Numbered from the stretch's first letter, positions 29,687 to 42,030 are shown. The stretch is 64,000 nt of DNA from Siphonodentalium dalli (GCA_032622095.1 CP136066.1:4549784-4613783), one strand, 5' to 3'. Numbers and translations are program-made. Notes: generated from the letters alone by a model not told the origin.

Positions 29687-30829
29687 ATGGAGTTCAGTGC
29701 TGATATTTTGTCGAAAAGTGTGAAGCTACTGATACGCGAACCCAACCTACGTGACCACGGAGAGGTGTTGAAGGCAGTCAGCCATTGCATTGACCTCAAT
29801 AAAGTTACAGCTGTGTGCCGCGATGGTCAGCAGAGCTTGTGGATAGTGGTGTTCACCGACCATGACGTTGCGTTGAGTGTGATCGGACAATCGCCTTTCT
29901 TTGTGAATAACTCTTCGCTTTATTTCTTTGATATTGCTTTGGCGATTTGCACGATTAAAGTTTATCGTTTACCATACTTTATCGCCCCAGATAGACTGCC
30001 GACGTTGTGTGCGGATTTTGGGACAGTGTTAGAACAACGGTACTTAGGCACTACGTGCAACGGCGTTCTGATTCATAACGGCGTGCGTGAGTTAACTGTC
30101 AGAGTTAATGAGGGGAAAACGGTGCCTTATTCTTTGGACTATGGGAACGGACGGGCTATTGTCACTGTGCAGGGACGCCCCCAGGTATGCGCATTGTGTC
30201 TATCACCGCAGCATAAAATGTACTTATGTCCTGCTAGGTTAATTTCAGATAACCAGCCTACTTATGGTGTTAAATGCACGTCTACTCAGACGACGGAGGT
30301 GTATTCTAAGGCCACTGTATTCGCTCAGGCTACTGACGCTCCCATTAAGGTTACGGTGTCCGTCCAGGCAACTGATGCTCCCACCAAGGTGTCCATATCT
30401 ACCCAGGCAAATTTCATTTCGAAACCACCATCGACGATACCCAAAGAGTCGAAACAGAAATCGAGTGTTACAAATATAGTTGTGGAAAAGCAGAAAGAGA
30501 AAGCTGATAATTCGGACGAAGAGCATTTCTATTTGACCCGTTCAAGCAACCAGAGAGTCGACAGGACTCACATTGACTCCATTCCAAAAAGCTTTCGGTC
30601 AGGAGCATTCTGTGATGTTTCTGATATTCCAATGACTGCCCTGCTGGACTTAGATTGTAAATATTCAAACACAAAAGATTTTTCAGAACTGTACCGTTTG
30701 TATCTCAGTGCTTTGGGGAGAGGGGTTAAAGGCGAGAAAATGCCAAAGGGAGCGGTGCTGTACATGCACTGGTACGAGAGGCAACCTGGATTGAAGATGA
30801 TCGATCCTGATGACATTGATAAGGGTTAA
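29687..30829 (+). CDS. Gag/ORF1-like zinc-knuckle protein, copy 2
   Basis: 380 aa, intact. It differs from copy 1 at E18 (G elsewhere), A42, T123 and F212. The zinc knuckle and the three 13-residue repeats are unchanged, apart from F212 within the first repeat. Confidence 0.8.
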   Translation: MEFSADILSKSVKLLIREPNLRDHGEVLKAVSHCIDLNKVTAVCRDGQQSLWIVVFTDHDVALSVIGQSPFFVNNSSLYFFDIALAICTIKVYRLPYFIAPDRLPTLCADFGTVLEQRYLGTTCNGVLIHNGVRELTVRVNEGKTVPYSLDYGNGRAIVTVQGRPQVCALCLSPQHKMYLCPARLISDNQPTYGVKCTSTQTTEVYSKATVFAQATDAPIKVTVSVQATDAPTKVSISTQANFISKPPSTIPKESKQKSSVTNIVVEKQKEKADNSDEEHFYLTRSSNQRVDRTHIDSIPKSFRSGAFCDVSDIPMTALLDLDCKYSNTKDFSELYRLYLSALGRGVKGEKMPKGAVLYMHWYERQPGLKMIDPDDIDKG

Positions 30830-30957
30830 TGGTATCGGCATTAAATTAGTTATTGGTAGAGAGCAGTATGTGAATCGGTATTGATATTGACCCTGCTTTG
30901 GCCATCGATTCACGAGATAGAATTTGTTATCAACTTTGAATACATAGCTTAATAACA

Positions 30958-31017
30958 TTATAATAATAATAATAATAATAATAATAATTATTATTATTAT
31001 TATTATTATTATTATAA
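30958..31017. repeat. perfect 60-bp AT palindrome (insert 2)
   Basis: Same symmetry and length as in insert 1. Confidence 0.93.
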
Positions 31018-32024
31018 TTGTTTTTTTTGTTTTTGTTTTTTAGTGTTTTTTTTTCAAATTTTTTTTTTAGTGTTTATTTATTTAATTATTTAGAAATATA
31101 CTTACCTTAAATTACTCTTACCTTGTTCCCTTTCTGTGCTGCCCCTTCCTGTGTATCTTGATATCCCCTTTTCTTAAATTCAGCTCGCTCTTTCGACTCC
31201 TGTGACTTGTCCTATTTCATTGTTCTCTTTCTACGATGATCCTGTGAAGTCCTCTCCTATGTGTCTTGATGCTCCACTTCTCTTAAATTCAGCTCTTTCT
31301 TTCATCTCCTTCGACTCCTATGACTTGTCCTATATCATCGTTCTCATTCTACGACGATCCGCTTTACTATGTCGCGCTCTTTTCTATAATGTCTCCACGT
31401 CTGCTGACTATCCTTCCCTTTGCCTTAAGCTCGTTTTAACTTCCTATTTTTCTTGAATTGTTTGTAATATTTAAATTTTGTAATATTGTATTTTTGTTTA
31501 TCATTTGAATAAAGTTACATCGTGTCGACAGTGATGAACCGGTTTTGAATACCCGTAGACCACGAAATGCGTCATATACCAGGACTGGCTCAGTCTCTGG
31601 GTTGTGGTCCCGTGGGCTCGAAAACCAGAACTGAGTCTATTTTATAAAAAAAAAAAAAAAATTGGTAGAGCGGAGGACTGTAGATGCTACGACTTGTCAG
31701 CTATCCTTAGGTCACTGGTTCGAATCCAATTCGAGGGAGTGGAGAAAATTTTTATACATATTTTTTTTATCTTTTGTTTGTTTTTATATTTCCAATAGAC
31801 CACAATATGTCCGTTCTCCGCTTATATAATGAAGTGTGCGCTTGATGTTGAACCTGAACAAATTTCCAATAATCGAATATGGTCTTGACTGTCATTTGAT
31901 ACCCAACATGCGCTAACTTCGAAAATGGCGCCCATTAACACTAAATATGCGCATGTAAAACCCGTAGCCGATGGTGACACCAAACTTGACCATTTGGAAA
32001 CATAAAAATGTTATAAAAATTAAA

Positions 32025-32097
32025 CGACCCCGACGAGACTCGAACTCGCAATCTTCTGATTCGAAGTCAGACGCCTTATCCATTAGGCCACGAGGCC
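32025..32097 (-). tRNA. tRNA-Arg(UCG), unit 35
   Basis: Consensus. Confidence 0.97.
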
Positions 32098-32325
32098 AGC
32101 GAAAGCCATTTCCCTCATAGTAAAGTCAAGGCGGCGCCAATGTGATGTTCAAATTAGTTATTTCCATTGAATACTAGATCTTTCGCACACGTGCTGTGAG
32201 AAACAGGTGTCCGTTGTGAGAATAAAATTCTCCTGCATTCATAAATGAGAGAATCGAAATTACAAATTTCGTCAGGTTTGACTATTAAAAGCAGGCGAAA
32301 TTTGCGCGCGCACCATTTCAGCCGA

Positions 32326-32417
32326 CCCTCGATAGCTCAGTTGGTAGAGCGGAGGACTGTAGATGCTACGACTTGTCAGCTATCCTTAGGTCACTGGTTC
32401 GAATCCGGTTCGAGGGA
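32326..32417 (+). tRNA. tRNA-Tyr(GUA), unit 35
   Basis: Consensus. Confidence 0.97.
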
Positions 32418-32703
32418 GTGGAGAAAATTTTTATACATATTTTTTTTATCTTTTGTTTGTTTTTATATTTCCAATAGACCACAATATGTCCGTTCTCCGC
32501 TTATATAATGAAGTGTGCGCTTGATGTTGAACCTGAACAAATTTCCAATAATCGAATATGGTCTTGACTGTCATTTGATACCCAACATGCGCTAACTTCG
32601 AAAATGGCGCCCATTAACACTAAATATGCGCATGTAAAACCCGTAGCCGATGGTGACACCAAACTTGACCATTTGGAAACATAAAAATGTTATAAAAATT
32701 AAA

Positions 32704-32776
32704 CGACCCCGACGAGACTCGAACTCGCAATCTTCTGATTCGAAGTCAGACGCCTTATCCATTAGGCCGCGAGGCC
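32704..32776 (-). tRNA. tRNA-Arg(UCG), unit 36
   Basis: T8C. Confidence 0.91.
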
Positions 32777-33004
32777 AGCGAAAGCCATTTCCCTCATAGT
32801 AAAGTCAAGGCGGCGCCAATGTGATGTTCAAATTAGTTATTTCCATTGAATACTAGATCTTTCGCACACGTGCTGTGAGAAACAGGTGTCCGTTGTGAGA
32901 ATAACATTCTCCTGCATTCATAAATGAGAGAATCGAAATTACAAATTTCGTCAGGTTTGACTATTAAAAGCAGGCGAAATTTGCGCGCGCACCATTTCAG
33001 CCGA

Positions 33005-33096
33005 CCCTCGATAGCTCAGTTGGTAGAGCGGAGGACTGTAGATGCTACGACTTGTCAGCTATCCTTAGGTCACTGGTTCGAATCCGGTTCGAGGGA
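33005..33096 (+). tRNA. tRNA-Tyr(GUA), unit 36
   Basis: Consensus gene; C in the terminator. Confidence 0.97.
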
Positions 33097-33382
33097 GTGG
33101 AGAAAATTTTTATACATATTTTCTTTATCTTTTGTTTGTTTTTATATTTCCAATAGACCACAATATGTCCGTTCTCCGCTTATATAATGAAGTGTGCGCT
33201 TGATGTTGAACCTGAACAAATTTCCAATAATCGAATATGGTCTTGACTGTCATTTGATACCCAACATGCGCTAACTTCGAAAATGGCGCCCATTAACACT
33301 AAATATGCGCATGTAAAACCCGTAGCCGATGGTGACACCAAACTTGACCATTTGGAAACATAAAAATGTTATAAAAATTAAA

Positions 33383-33455
33383 CGACCCCGACGAGACTCG
33401 AACTCGCAATCTTCTGATTCGAAGTCAGACGCCTTATCCATTAGGCCGCGAGGCC
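33383..33455 (-). tRNA. tRNA-Arg(UCG), unit 37
   Basis: T8C. Confidence 0.91.
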
Positions 33456-33683
33456 AGCGAAAGCCATTTCCCTCATAGTAAAGTCAAGGCGGCGCCAATG
33501 TGATGTTCAAATTAGTTATTTCCATTGAATACTAGATCTTTCGCACACGTGCTGTGAGAAACAGGTGTCCGTTGTGAGAATAACATTCTCCTGCATTCAT
33601 AAATGAGAGAATCGAAATTACAAATTTCGTCAGGTTTGACTATTAAAAGCAGGCGAAATTTGCGCGCGCACCATTTCAGCCGA

Positions 33684-33775
33684 CCCTCGATAGCTCAGTT
33701 GGTAGAGCGGAGGACTGTAGATGCTACGACTTGTCAGCTATCCTTAGGTCACTGGTTCGAATCCGGTTCGAGGGA
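33684..33775 (+). tRNA. tRNA-Tyr(GUA), unit 37
   Basis: Consensus gene; the first terminator run is T4 (block B marker). Confidence 0.97.
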
Positions 33776-34061
33776 GTGGAGAAAAATTTTATACATATTT
33801 TTTTTATCTTTTGTTTGTTTTTATATTTCCAATAGACCACAATATGTCCGTTCTCCGCTTATATAATGAAGTGTGCGCTTGATGTTGAACCTAAACAAAT
33901 TTCCAATAATCGAATATGGTCTTGACTGTCATTTGATACCCAACATGCGCTAACTTCGAAAATGGCGCCCATTAACACTAAATATGCGCATGTAAAACCC
34001 GTAGCCGATGGTGACACCAAACTTGACCATTTGGAAACATAAAAATGTTATAAAAATTAAA

Positions 34062-34134
34062 CGACCCCGACGAGACTCGAACTCGCAATCTTCTGATTCG
34101 AAGTCAGACGCCTTATCCATTAGGCCACGAGGCC
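34062..34134 (-). tRNA. tRNA-Arg(UCG), unit 38
   Basis: Consensus. Confidence 0.97.
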
Positions 34135-34362
34135 AGCGAAAGCCATTTCCCTCATAGTAAAGTCAAGGCGGCGCCAATGTGATGTTCAAATTAGTTATTT
34201 CCATTGAATACTAGATCTTTCGCACACGTGCTGTGAGAAACAGGTGTCCGTTGTGAGAATAAAATTCTCCTGCATTCATAAATGAGAGAATCGAAATTAC
34301 AAATTTCGTCAGGTTTGACTATTAAAAGCAGGCGAAATTTGCGCGCGCACCATTTCAGCCGA

Positions 34363-34454
34363 CCCTCGATAGCTCAGTTGGTAGAGCGGAGGACTGTAGA
34401 TGCTACGACTTGTCAGCTATCCTTAGGTCACTGGTTCGAATCCGGTTCGAGGGA
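34363..34454 (+). tRNA. tRNA-Tyr(GUA), unit 38
   Basis: Consensus. Confidence 0.97.
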
Positions 34455-34740
34455 GTGGAGAAAATTTTTATACATATTTTTTTTATCTTTTGTTTGTTTT
34501 TATATTTCCAATAGACCACAATATGTCCGTTCTCCGCTTATATAATGAAGTGTGCGCTTGATGTTGAACCTGAACAAATTTCCAATAATCGAATATGGTC
34601 TTGACTGTCATTTGATACCCAACATGCGCTAACTTCGAAAATGGCGCCCATTAACACTAAATATGCGCATGTAAAACCCGTAGCCGATGGTGACACCAAA
34701 CTTGACCATTTGGAAACATAAAAATGTTATAAAAATTAAA

Positions 34741-34813
34741 CGACCCCGACGAGACTCGAACTCGCAATCTTCTGATTCGAAGTCAGACGCCTTATCCATT
34801 AGGCCACGAGGCC
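34741..34813 (-). tRNA. tRNA-Arg(UCG), unit 39
   Basis: Consensus. Confidence 0.97.
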
Positions 34814-35041
34814 AGCGAAAGCCATTTCCCTCATAGTAAAGTCAAGGCGGCGCCAATGTGATGTTCAAATTAGTTATTTCCATTGAATACTAGATCTTTC
34901 GCACACGTGCTGTGAGAAACAGGTGTCCGTTGTGAGAATAAAATTCTCCTGCATTCATAAATGAGAGAGTCGAAATTACAAATTTCGTCAGGTTTGACTA
35001 TTAAAAGCAGGCGAAATTTGCTCGCGCACCATTTCAGCCGA

Positions 35042-35133
35042 CCCTCGATAGCTCAGTTGGTAGAGCGGAGGACTGTAGATGCTACGACTTGTCAGCTATC
35101 CTTAGGTCACTGGTTCGAATCCGGTTCGAGGGA
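35042..35133 (+). tRNA. tRNA-Tyr(GUA), unit 39
   Basis: Consensus gene; spacer marker GAGAGAGTCG and private GCTCGCGCACC. Confidence 0.97.
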
Positions 35134-35419
35134 GTGGAGAAAATTTTTATACATATTTTTTTTATCTTTTGTTTGTTTTTATATTTCCAATAGACCACAA
35201 TATGTCCGTTCTCCGCTTATATAATGAAGTGTGCGCTTGATGTTGAACCTGAACAAATTTCCAATAATCGAATATGGTCTTGACTGTCATTTGATACCCA
35301 ACATGCGCTAACTTCGAAAATGGCGCCCATTAACACTAAATATGCGCATGTAAAACCCGTAGCCGATGGTGACACCAAACTTGACCATTTGGAAACATAA
35401 AAATGTTATAAAAATTAAA

Positions 35420-35492
35420 CGACCCCGACGAGACTCGAACTCGCAATCTTCTGATTCGAAGTCAGACGCCTTATCCATTAGGCCACGAGGCC
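35420..35492 (-). tRNA. tRNA-Arg(UCG), unit 40
   Basis: Consensus. Confidence 0.97.
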
Positions 35493-35720
35493 AGCGAAAG
35501 CCATTTCCCTCATAGTAAAGTCAAGGCGGCGCCAATGTGATGTTCAAATTAGTTATTTCCATTGAATACTAGATCTTTCGCACACGTGCTGTGAGAAACA
35601 GGTGTCCGTTGTGAGAATAAAATTCTCCTGCATTCATAAATGAGAGAATCGAAATTACAAATTTCGTCAGGTTTGACTATTAAAAGCAGGCGAAATTTGC
35701 GCGCGCACCATTTCAGCCGA

Positions 35721-35812
35721 CCCTCGATAGCTCAGTTGGTAGAGCGGAGGACTGTAGATGCTACGACTTGTCAGCTATCCTTAGGTCACTGGTTCGAATC
35801 CGGTTCGAGGGA
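35721..35812 (+). tRNA. tRNA-Tyr(GUA), unit 40
   Basis: Consensus. Confidence 0.97.
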
Positions 35813-36098
35813 GTGGAGAAAATTTTTATACATATTTTTTTTATCTTTTGTTTGTTTTTATATTTCCAATAGACCACAATATGTCCGTTCTCCGCTTATA
35901 TAATGAAGTGTGCGCTTGATGTTGAACCTGAACAAATTTCCAATAATCGAATATGGTCTTGACTGTCATTTGATACCCAACATGCGCTAACTTCGAAAAT
36001 GGCGCCCATTAACACTAAATATTCGCATGTAAAACCCGTAGCCGATGGTGACACCAAACTTGACCATTTGGAAACATAAAAATGTTATAAAAATTAAA

Positions 36099-36171
36099 CG
36101 ACCCCGACGAGACTCGAACTCGCAATCTTCTGATTCGAAGTCAGACGCCTTATCCATTAGGCCACGAGGCC
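36099..36171 (-). tRNA. tRNA-Arg(UCG), unit 41
   Basis: Consensus. Confidence 0.97.
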
Positions 36172-36399
36172 AGCGAAAGCCATTTCCCTCATAGTAAAGT
36201 CAAGGCGGCGCCAATGTGATGTTCAAATTAGTTATTTCCATTGAATACTAGATCTTTCGCACACGTGCTGTGAGAAACAGGTGTCCGTTGTGAGAATAAA
36301 ATTCTCCTGCATTCATAAATGAGAGAATCGAAATTACAAATTTCGTCAGGTTTGACTATTAAAAGCAGGCGAAATTTGCGCGCGCACCATTTCAGCCGA

Positions 36400-36491
36400 C
36401 CCTCGATAGCTCAGTTGGTAGAGCGGAGGACTGTAGATGCTACGACTTGTCAGCTATCCTTAGGTCACTGGTTCGAATCCGGTTCGAGGGA
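36400..36491 (+). tRNA. tRNA-Tyr(GUA), unit 41
   Basis: Consensus. Confidence 0.97.
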
Positions 36492-36777
36492 GTGGAGAAA
36501 ATTTTTATACATATTTTTTTTATCTTTTGTTTGTTTTTATATTTCCAATAGACCACAATATGTCCGTTCTCCGCTTATATAATGAAGTGTGCGCTTGATG
36601 TTGAACCTGAACAAATTTCCAATAATCGAATATGGTCTTGACTGTCATTTGATACCCAACATGCGCTAACTTCGAAAATGGCGCCCATTAACACTAAATA
36701 TGCGCATGTAAAACCCGTAGCCGATGGTGACACCAAACTTGACCATTTGGAAACATAAAAATGTTATAAAAATTAAA

Positions 36778-36850
36778 CGACCCCGACGAGACTCGAACTC
36801 GCAATCTTCTGATTCGAAGTCAGACGACTTATCCATTAGGCCACGAGGCC
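36778..36850 (-). tRNA. tRNA-Arg(UCG), unit 42
   Basis: D-stem variant GTC, as in unit 22. Confidence 0.9.
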
Positions 36851-37078
36851 AGCGAAAGCCATTTCCCTCATAGTAAAGTCAAGGCGGCGCCAATGTGATG
36901 TTCAAATTAGTTATTTCCATTGAATACTAGATCTTTCGCACACGTGCTGTGAGAAACAGGTGTCCGTTGTGAGAATAAAATTCTCCTGCATTCATAAATG
37001 AGAGAATCGAAATTACAAATTTCGTCAGGTTTGACTATTAAAAGCAGGCGAAATTTGCGCGCGCACCATTTCAGCCGA

Positions 37079-37170
37079 CCCTCGATAGCTCAGTTGGTAG
37101 AGCGGAGGACTGTAGATGATACGACTTGTCAGCTATCCTTAGGTCACTGGTTCGAATCCGGTTCGAGGGA
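37079..37170 (+). tRNA. tRNA-Tyr(GUA), unit 42
   Basis: Intron variant ATGATACG, as in unit 22. Confidence 0.96.
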
Positions 37171-37456
37171 GTGGAGAAAATTTTTATACATATTTTTTTT
37201 ATCTTTTGTTTGTTTTTATATTTCCAATAGACCACAATATGTCCGTTCTCCGCTTATATAATGAAGTGTGCGCTTGATGTTGAACCTGAACAAATTTCCA
37301 ATAATCGAATATGGTCTTGACTGTCATTTGATACCCAACATGCGCTAACTTCGAAAATGGCGCCCATTAACACTAAATATGCGCATGTAAAACCCGTAGC
37401 CGATGGTGACACCAAACTTGACCATTTGGAAACATAAAAATGTTATAAAAATTAAA

Positions 37457-37529
37457 CGACCCCGACGAGACTCGAACTCGCAATCTTCTGATTCGAAGTC
37501 AGACGCCTTATCCATTAGGCCACGAGGCC
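37457..37529 (-). tRNA. tRNA-Arg(UCG), unit 43
   Basis: Consensus. Confidence 0.97.
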
Positions 37530-37757
37530 AGCGAAAGCCATTTCCCTCATAGTAAAGTCAAGGCGGCGCCAATGTGATGTTCAAATTAGTTATTTCCATT
37601 GAATACTAGATCTTTCGCACACGTGCTGTGAGAAACAGGTGTCCGTTGTGAGAATAACATTCTCCTGCATTCATAAATGAGAGAATCGAAATTACAAATT
37701 TCGTCAGGTTTGACTATTAAAAGCAGGCGAAATTTGCGCGCGCACCATTTCAGCCGA

Positions 37758-37849
37758 CCCTCGATAGCTCAGTTGGTAGAGCGGAGGACTGTAGATGCTG
37801 CGACTTGTCAGCTATCCTTAGGTCACTGGTTCGAATCCGGTTCGAGGGA
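37758..37849 (+). tRNA. tRNA-Tyr(GUA), unit 43
   Basis: Intron variant ATGCTGCG, as in unit 23. Confidence 0.96.
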
Positions 37850-38135
37850 GTGGAGAAAATTTTTATACATATTTTTTTTATCTTTTGTTTGTTTTTATAT
37901 TTCCAATAGACCACAATATGTCCGTTCTCCGCTTATATAATGAAGTGTGCGCTTGATGTTGAACCTAAACAAATTTCCAATAATCGAATATGGTCTTGAC
38001 TGTCATTTGATACCCAACATGCGCTAACTTCGAAAATGGCGCCCATTAACACTAAATATGCGCATGTAAAACCCGTAGCCGATGGTGACACCAAACTTGA
38101 CCATTTGGAAACATAAAAATGTTATAAAAATTAAA

Positions 38136-38208
38136 CGACCCCGACGAGACTCGAACTCGCAATCTTCTGATTCGAAGTCAGACGCCTTATCCATTAGGCC
38201 ACGAGGCC
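38136..38208 (-). tRNA. tRNA-Arg(UCG), unit 44
   Basis: Consensus. Confidence 0.97.
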
Positions 38209-38621
38209 AGCGAAAGCCATTTCCCTCATAGTAAAGTCAAGGCGGCGCCAATGTGATGTTCAAATTAGTTATTTCCATTGAATACTAGATCTTTCGCACA
38301 CGTGCTGTGAGAAACAGGTGTCCGTTGTGAGAATAAAATTCTCCTGCATTCATAAATGAGAGAATCGAAATTACAAATTTCGTCAGGTTTGACTATTAAA
38401 AGCAGGCGAAATTTGCGCGCGCACCATTTCAGCCGACCCTCGATAGCTCAGTTGGTAGAGCGGGGACTTCCGGTTAGCTTTGGATTACGGAAGACGTGTT
38501 TCATTTCGCTGTCGCAAATTGTGCATTTATGTGCGGTTTATGAAATATATAGTCATAATTTCGAGGACTATGTTGAGCAGATGATTTATACTGAAGGTTA
38601 GTGACAATTGTTTGGTCAGAA

Positions 38622-39764
38622 ATGGAGTTCAGTGCTGATATTTTGTCGAAAAGTGTGAAGCTACTGATACGCGGACCTAACCTACGTGACCACGGAGAGG
38701 TGTTGAAGGCAGTCAGCCATTGCATTGACCTCAATAAAGTTACAGCTGTGTGCCGCGATGGTCAGCAGAGCTTGTGGATAGTGGTGTTCACCGACCATGA
38801 CGTTGCGTTGAGTGTGATCGGACAATCGCCTTTCTTTGTGAATAACTCTTCGCTTTATTTCTTTGATATTGCTTTGGCGATTTGCACGATTAAAGTTTAT
38901 CGTTTACCATACTTTATCGCCCCAGATAGACTGCCGACGTTGTGTGCGGATTTTGGGACAGTGTTAGAACAACGGTACTTAGGCACTTCGTGCAACGGCG
39001 TTCTGATTCATAACGGCGTGCGTGAGTTAACTGTCAGAGTTAATGAGGGGAAAACGGTGCCTTATTCTTTGGACTATGGGAACGGACGGGCTATTGTCAC
39101 TGTGCAGGGACGCCCCCAGGTATGCGCATTGTGTCTATCACCGCAGCATAAAATGTACTTATGTCCTGCTAGGTTAATTTCAGATAACCAGCCTACTTAT
39201 GGTGTTAAATGCACGTCTACTCAGACGACGGAGGTGTATTCTAAGGCCACTGTATCCGCTCAGGCTACTGACGCTCCCATTAAGGTTACGGTGTCCGTCC
39301 AGGCAACTGATGCTCCCACCAAGGTGTCCATATCTACCCAGGCAAATTTCATTTCGAAACCACCATCGACGATACCCAAAGAGTCGAAACAGAAATCGAG
39401 TGTTACAAATATAGTTGTGGAAAAGCAGAAAGAGAAAGCTGATAATTCGGACGAAGAGCATTTCTATTTGACCCGTTCAAGCAACCAGAGAGTCGACAGG
39501 ACTCACATTGACTCCATTCCAAAAAGCTTTCGGTCAGGAGCATTCTGTGATGTTTCTGATATTCCAATGACTGCCCTGCTGGACTTAGATTGTAAATATT
39601 CAAACACAAAAGATTTTTCAGAACTGTACCGTTTGTATCTCAGTGCTTTGGGGAGAGGGGTTAAAGGCGAGAAAATGCCAAAGGGAGCGGTGCTGTACAT
39701 GCACTGGTACGAGAGGCAACCTGGATTGAAGATGATCGATCCTGATGACATTGATAAGGGTTAA
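38622..39764 (+). CDS. Gag/ORF1-like zinc-knuckle protein, copy 3
   Basis: 380 aa, intact; differs from copy 1 only at A42. Confidence 0.8.
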   Translation: MEFSADILSKSVKLLIRGPNLRDHGEVLKAVSHCIDLNKVTAVCRDGQQSLWIVVFTDHDVALSVIGQSPFFVNNSSLYFFDIALAICTIKVYRLPYFIAPDRLPTLCADFGTVLEQRYLGTSCNGVLIHNGVRELTVRVNEGKTVPYSLDYGNGRAIVTVQGRPQVCALCLSPQHKMYLCPARLISDNQPTYGVKCTSTQTTEVYSKATVSAQATDAPIKVTVSVQATDAPTKVSISTQANFISKPPSTIPKESKQKSSVTNIVVEKQKEKADNSDEEHFYLTRSSNQRVDRTHIDSIPKSFRSGAFCDVSDIPMTALLDLDCKYSNTKDFSELYRLYLSALGRGVKGEKMPKGAVLYMHWYERQPGLKMIDPDDIDKG

Positions 39765-39892
39765 TGGTATCGGTATTAAATTAGTTATTGGTAGAGAGCA
39801 GTATGTGAATCGGTATTGATATTGACCCTGCTTTGGCCATCGATTCACGAGATAGAATTTGTTATCAACTTTGAATACATAGCTTAATAACA

Positions 39893-39918
39893 TTATAATA
39901 ATAATAATAATAATAATA

Positions 39919-39951
<33 letters not shown>

Positions 39952-39952
39952 A
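39893..39952. repeat. perfect AT palindrome (insert 3)
   Basis: Same structure as in insert 1. Confidence 0.9.
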
Positions 39953-40958
39953 TTGTTTTTTTTGTTTTTGTTTTTTAGTGTTTTTAAAAAAAAAATTTTT
40001 TTTAGTGTTTATTTATTTAATTATTTAGAAATATACTTACCTTAAATTACTCTTACCTTGTTCCCTTTCTGTGCTGCCCCTTCCTGTGTATCTTGATATC
40101 CCCTTTTCTTAAATTCAGCTCGCTCTTTCGACTCCTGTGACTTGTCCTATTTCATTGTTCTCTTTCTACGATGATCCTGTGAAGTCCTCTCCTATGTGTC
40201 TTGATGCTCCACTTCTCTTAAATTCAGCTCTTTCTTTCATCTCCTTCGACTCCTATGACTTGTCCTATATCATCGTTCTCATTCTACGACGATCCGCTTT
40301 ACTATGTCGCGCTCTTTTCTATAATGTCTCCACGTCTGCTGACTATCCTTCCCTTTGCCTTAAGCTCGTTTTAACTTCCTATTTTTCTTGAATTGTTTGT
40401 AATATTTAAATTTTGTAATATTGTATTTTTGTTTATCATTTGAATAAAGTTACATCGTGTCGACAGTGATGAACCGGTTTTGAATACCCGTAGACCACGA
40501 AATGCGTCATATACCAGGACTGGCTCAGTCTCTGGGTTGTGGTCCCGTGGGCTCGAAAACCAGAACTGAGTCTATTTTATAAAAAAAAAAAAAAATTGGT
40601 AGAGCGGAGGACTGTAGATGCTACGACTTGTCAGCTATCCTTAGGTCACTGGTTCGAATCCAATTCGAGGGAGTGGAGAAAATTTTTATACATATTTTTT
40701 TTATCTTTTGTTTGTTTTTATATTTCCAATAGACCACAATATGTCCGTTCTCCGCTTATATAATGAAGTGTGCGCTTGATGTTGAACCTGAACAAATTTC
40801 CAATAATCGAATATGGTCTTGACTGTCATTTGATACCCAACATGCGCTAACTTCGAAAATGGCGCCCATTAACACTAAATATGCGCATGTAAAACCCGTA
40901 GCCGATGGTGACACCAAACTTGACCATTTGGAAACATAAAAATGTTATAAAAATTAAA

Positions 40959-41031
40959 CGACCCCGACGAGACTCGAACTCGCAATCTTCTGATTCGAAG
41001 TCAGACGCCTTATCCATTAGGCCACGAGGCC
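40959..41031 (-). tRNA. tRNA-Arg(UCG), unit 45
   Basis: Consensus. Confidence 0.97.
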
Positions 41032-41259
41032 AGCGAAAGCCATTTCCCTCATAGTAAAGTCAAGGCGGCGCCAATGTGATGTTCAAATTAGTTATTTCCA
41101 TTGAATACTAGATCTTTCGCACACGTGCTGTGAGAAACAGGTGTCCGTTGTGAGAATAAAATTCTCCTGCATTCATAAATGAGAGAATCGAAATTACAAA
41201 TTTCGTCAGGTTTGACTATTAAAAGCAGGCGAAATTTGCGCGCGCACCATTTCAGCCGA

Positions 41260-41351
41260 CCCTCGATAGCTCAGTTGGTAGAGCGGAGGACTGTAGATGC
41301 TACGACTTGTCAGCTATCCTTAGGTCACTGGTTCGAATCCGGTTCGAGGGA
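41260..41351 (+). tRNA. tRNA-Tyr(GUA), unit 45
   Basis: Consensus. Confidence 0.97.
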
Positions 41352-41637
41352 GTGGAGAAAATTTTTATACATATTTTTTTTATCTTTTGTTTGTTTTTAT
41401 ATTTCCAATAGACCACAATATGTCCGTTCTCCGCTTATATAATGAAGTGTGCGCTTGATGTTGAACCTGAACAAATTTCCAATAATCGAATATGGTCTTG
41501 ACTGTCATTTGATACCCAACATGCGCTAACTTCGAAAATGGCGCCCATTAACACTAAATATGCGCATGTAAAACCCGTAGCCGATGGTGACACCAAACTT
41601 GACCATTTGGAAACATAAAAATGTTATAAAAATTAAA

Positions 41638-41710
41638 CGACCCCGACGAGACTCGAACTCGCAATCTTCTGATTCGAAGTCAGACGCCTTATCCATTAGG
41701 CCGCGAGGCC
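41638..41710 (-). tRNA. tRNA-Arg(UCG), unit 46
   Basis: T8C. Confidence 0.91.
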
Positions 41711-41938
41711 AGCGAAAGCCATTTCCCTCATAGTAAAGTCAAGGCGGCGCCAATGTGATGTTCAAATTAGTTATTTCCATTGAATACTAGATCTTTCGCA
41801 CACGTGCTGTGAGAAACAGGTGTCCGTTGTGAGAATAACATTCTCCTGCATTCATAAATGAGAGAATCGAAATTACAAATTTCGTCAGGTTTGACTATTA
41901 AAAGCAGGCGAAATTTGCGCGCGCACCATTTCAGCCGA

Positions 41939-42030
41939 CCCTCGATAGCTCAGTTGGTAGAGCGGAGGACTGTAGATGCTACGACTTGTCAGCTATCCTT
42001 AGGTCACTGGTTCGAATCCGGTTCGAGGGA
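41939..42030 (+). tRNA. tRNA-Tyr(GUA), unit 46
   Basis: Consensus gene; C in the terminator. Confidence 0.97.

Larger units (their letters stand above)
29529..31661 (+). mobile_element. ORF1-only retroelement, insert 2 (type B)
   Basis: 2133 bp with A16. The target duplication is at 29517-29528 and 31662-31673. Type B is marked by T9-C-A3-T10 where type A has an A10 tract, and by two protein differences (T123, F212). The AT palindrome is at 30958-31017. Confidence 0.9.
29502..31738 (+). pseudogene. tRNA-Tyr split by ORF1-only element, unit 34
   Basis: 5' piece 29502-29528; 3' piece from 31662 with the same CCAATTCGAG T-stem change as the other three interrupted copies. Confidence 0.95.
31662..38463. 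repeat. tRNA array, segment IV (block B1, units 35-44)
   Basis: Nine complete repeats lie between inserts 2 and 3 (8935 bp insert to insert). Diagnostic variants in order: T8C tRNA-Arg in units 36-37, a five-A/four-T change after tRNA-Tyr in unit 37, GAGAGAGTCG in unit 39, TATTCGCATG near 36020, the tRNA-Arg D-stem variant in unit 42, and intron variants in units 42 and 43. Confidence 0.97.
38464..40595 (+). mobile_element. ORF1-only retroelement, insert 3 (type A)
   Basis: 2132 bp with A15; target duplication at 38452-38463 and 40596-40607. It has the A10 tract of type A and is nearest to insert 1. The AT palindrome begins at 39893. Confidence 0.9.
38437..40672 (+). pseudogene. tRNA-Tyr split by ORF1-only element, unit 44
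   Basis: 5' piece 38437-38463; 3' piece from 40596 with the CCAATTCGAG change. Confidence 0.95.
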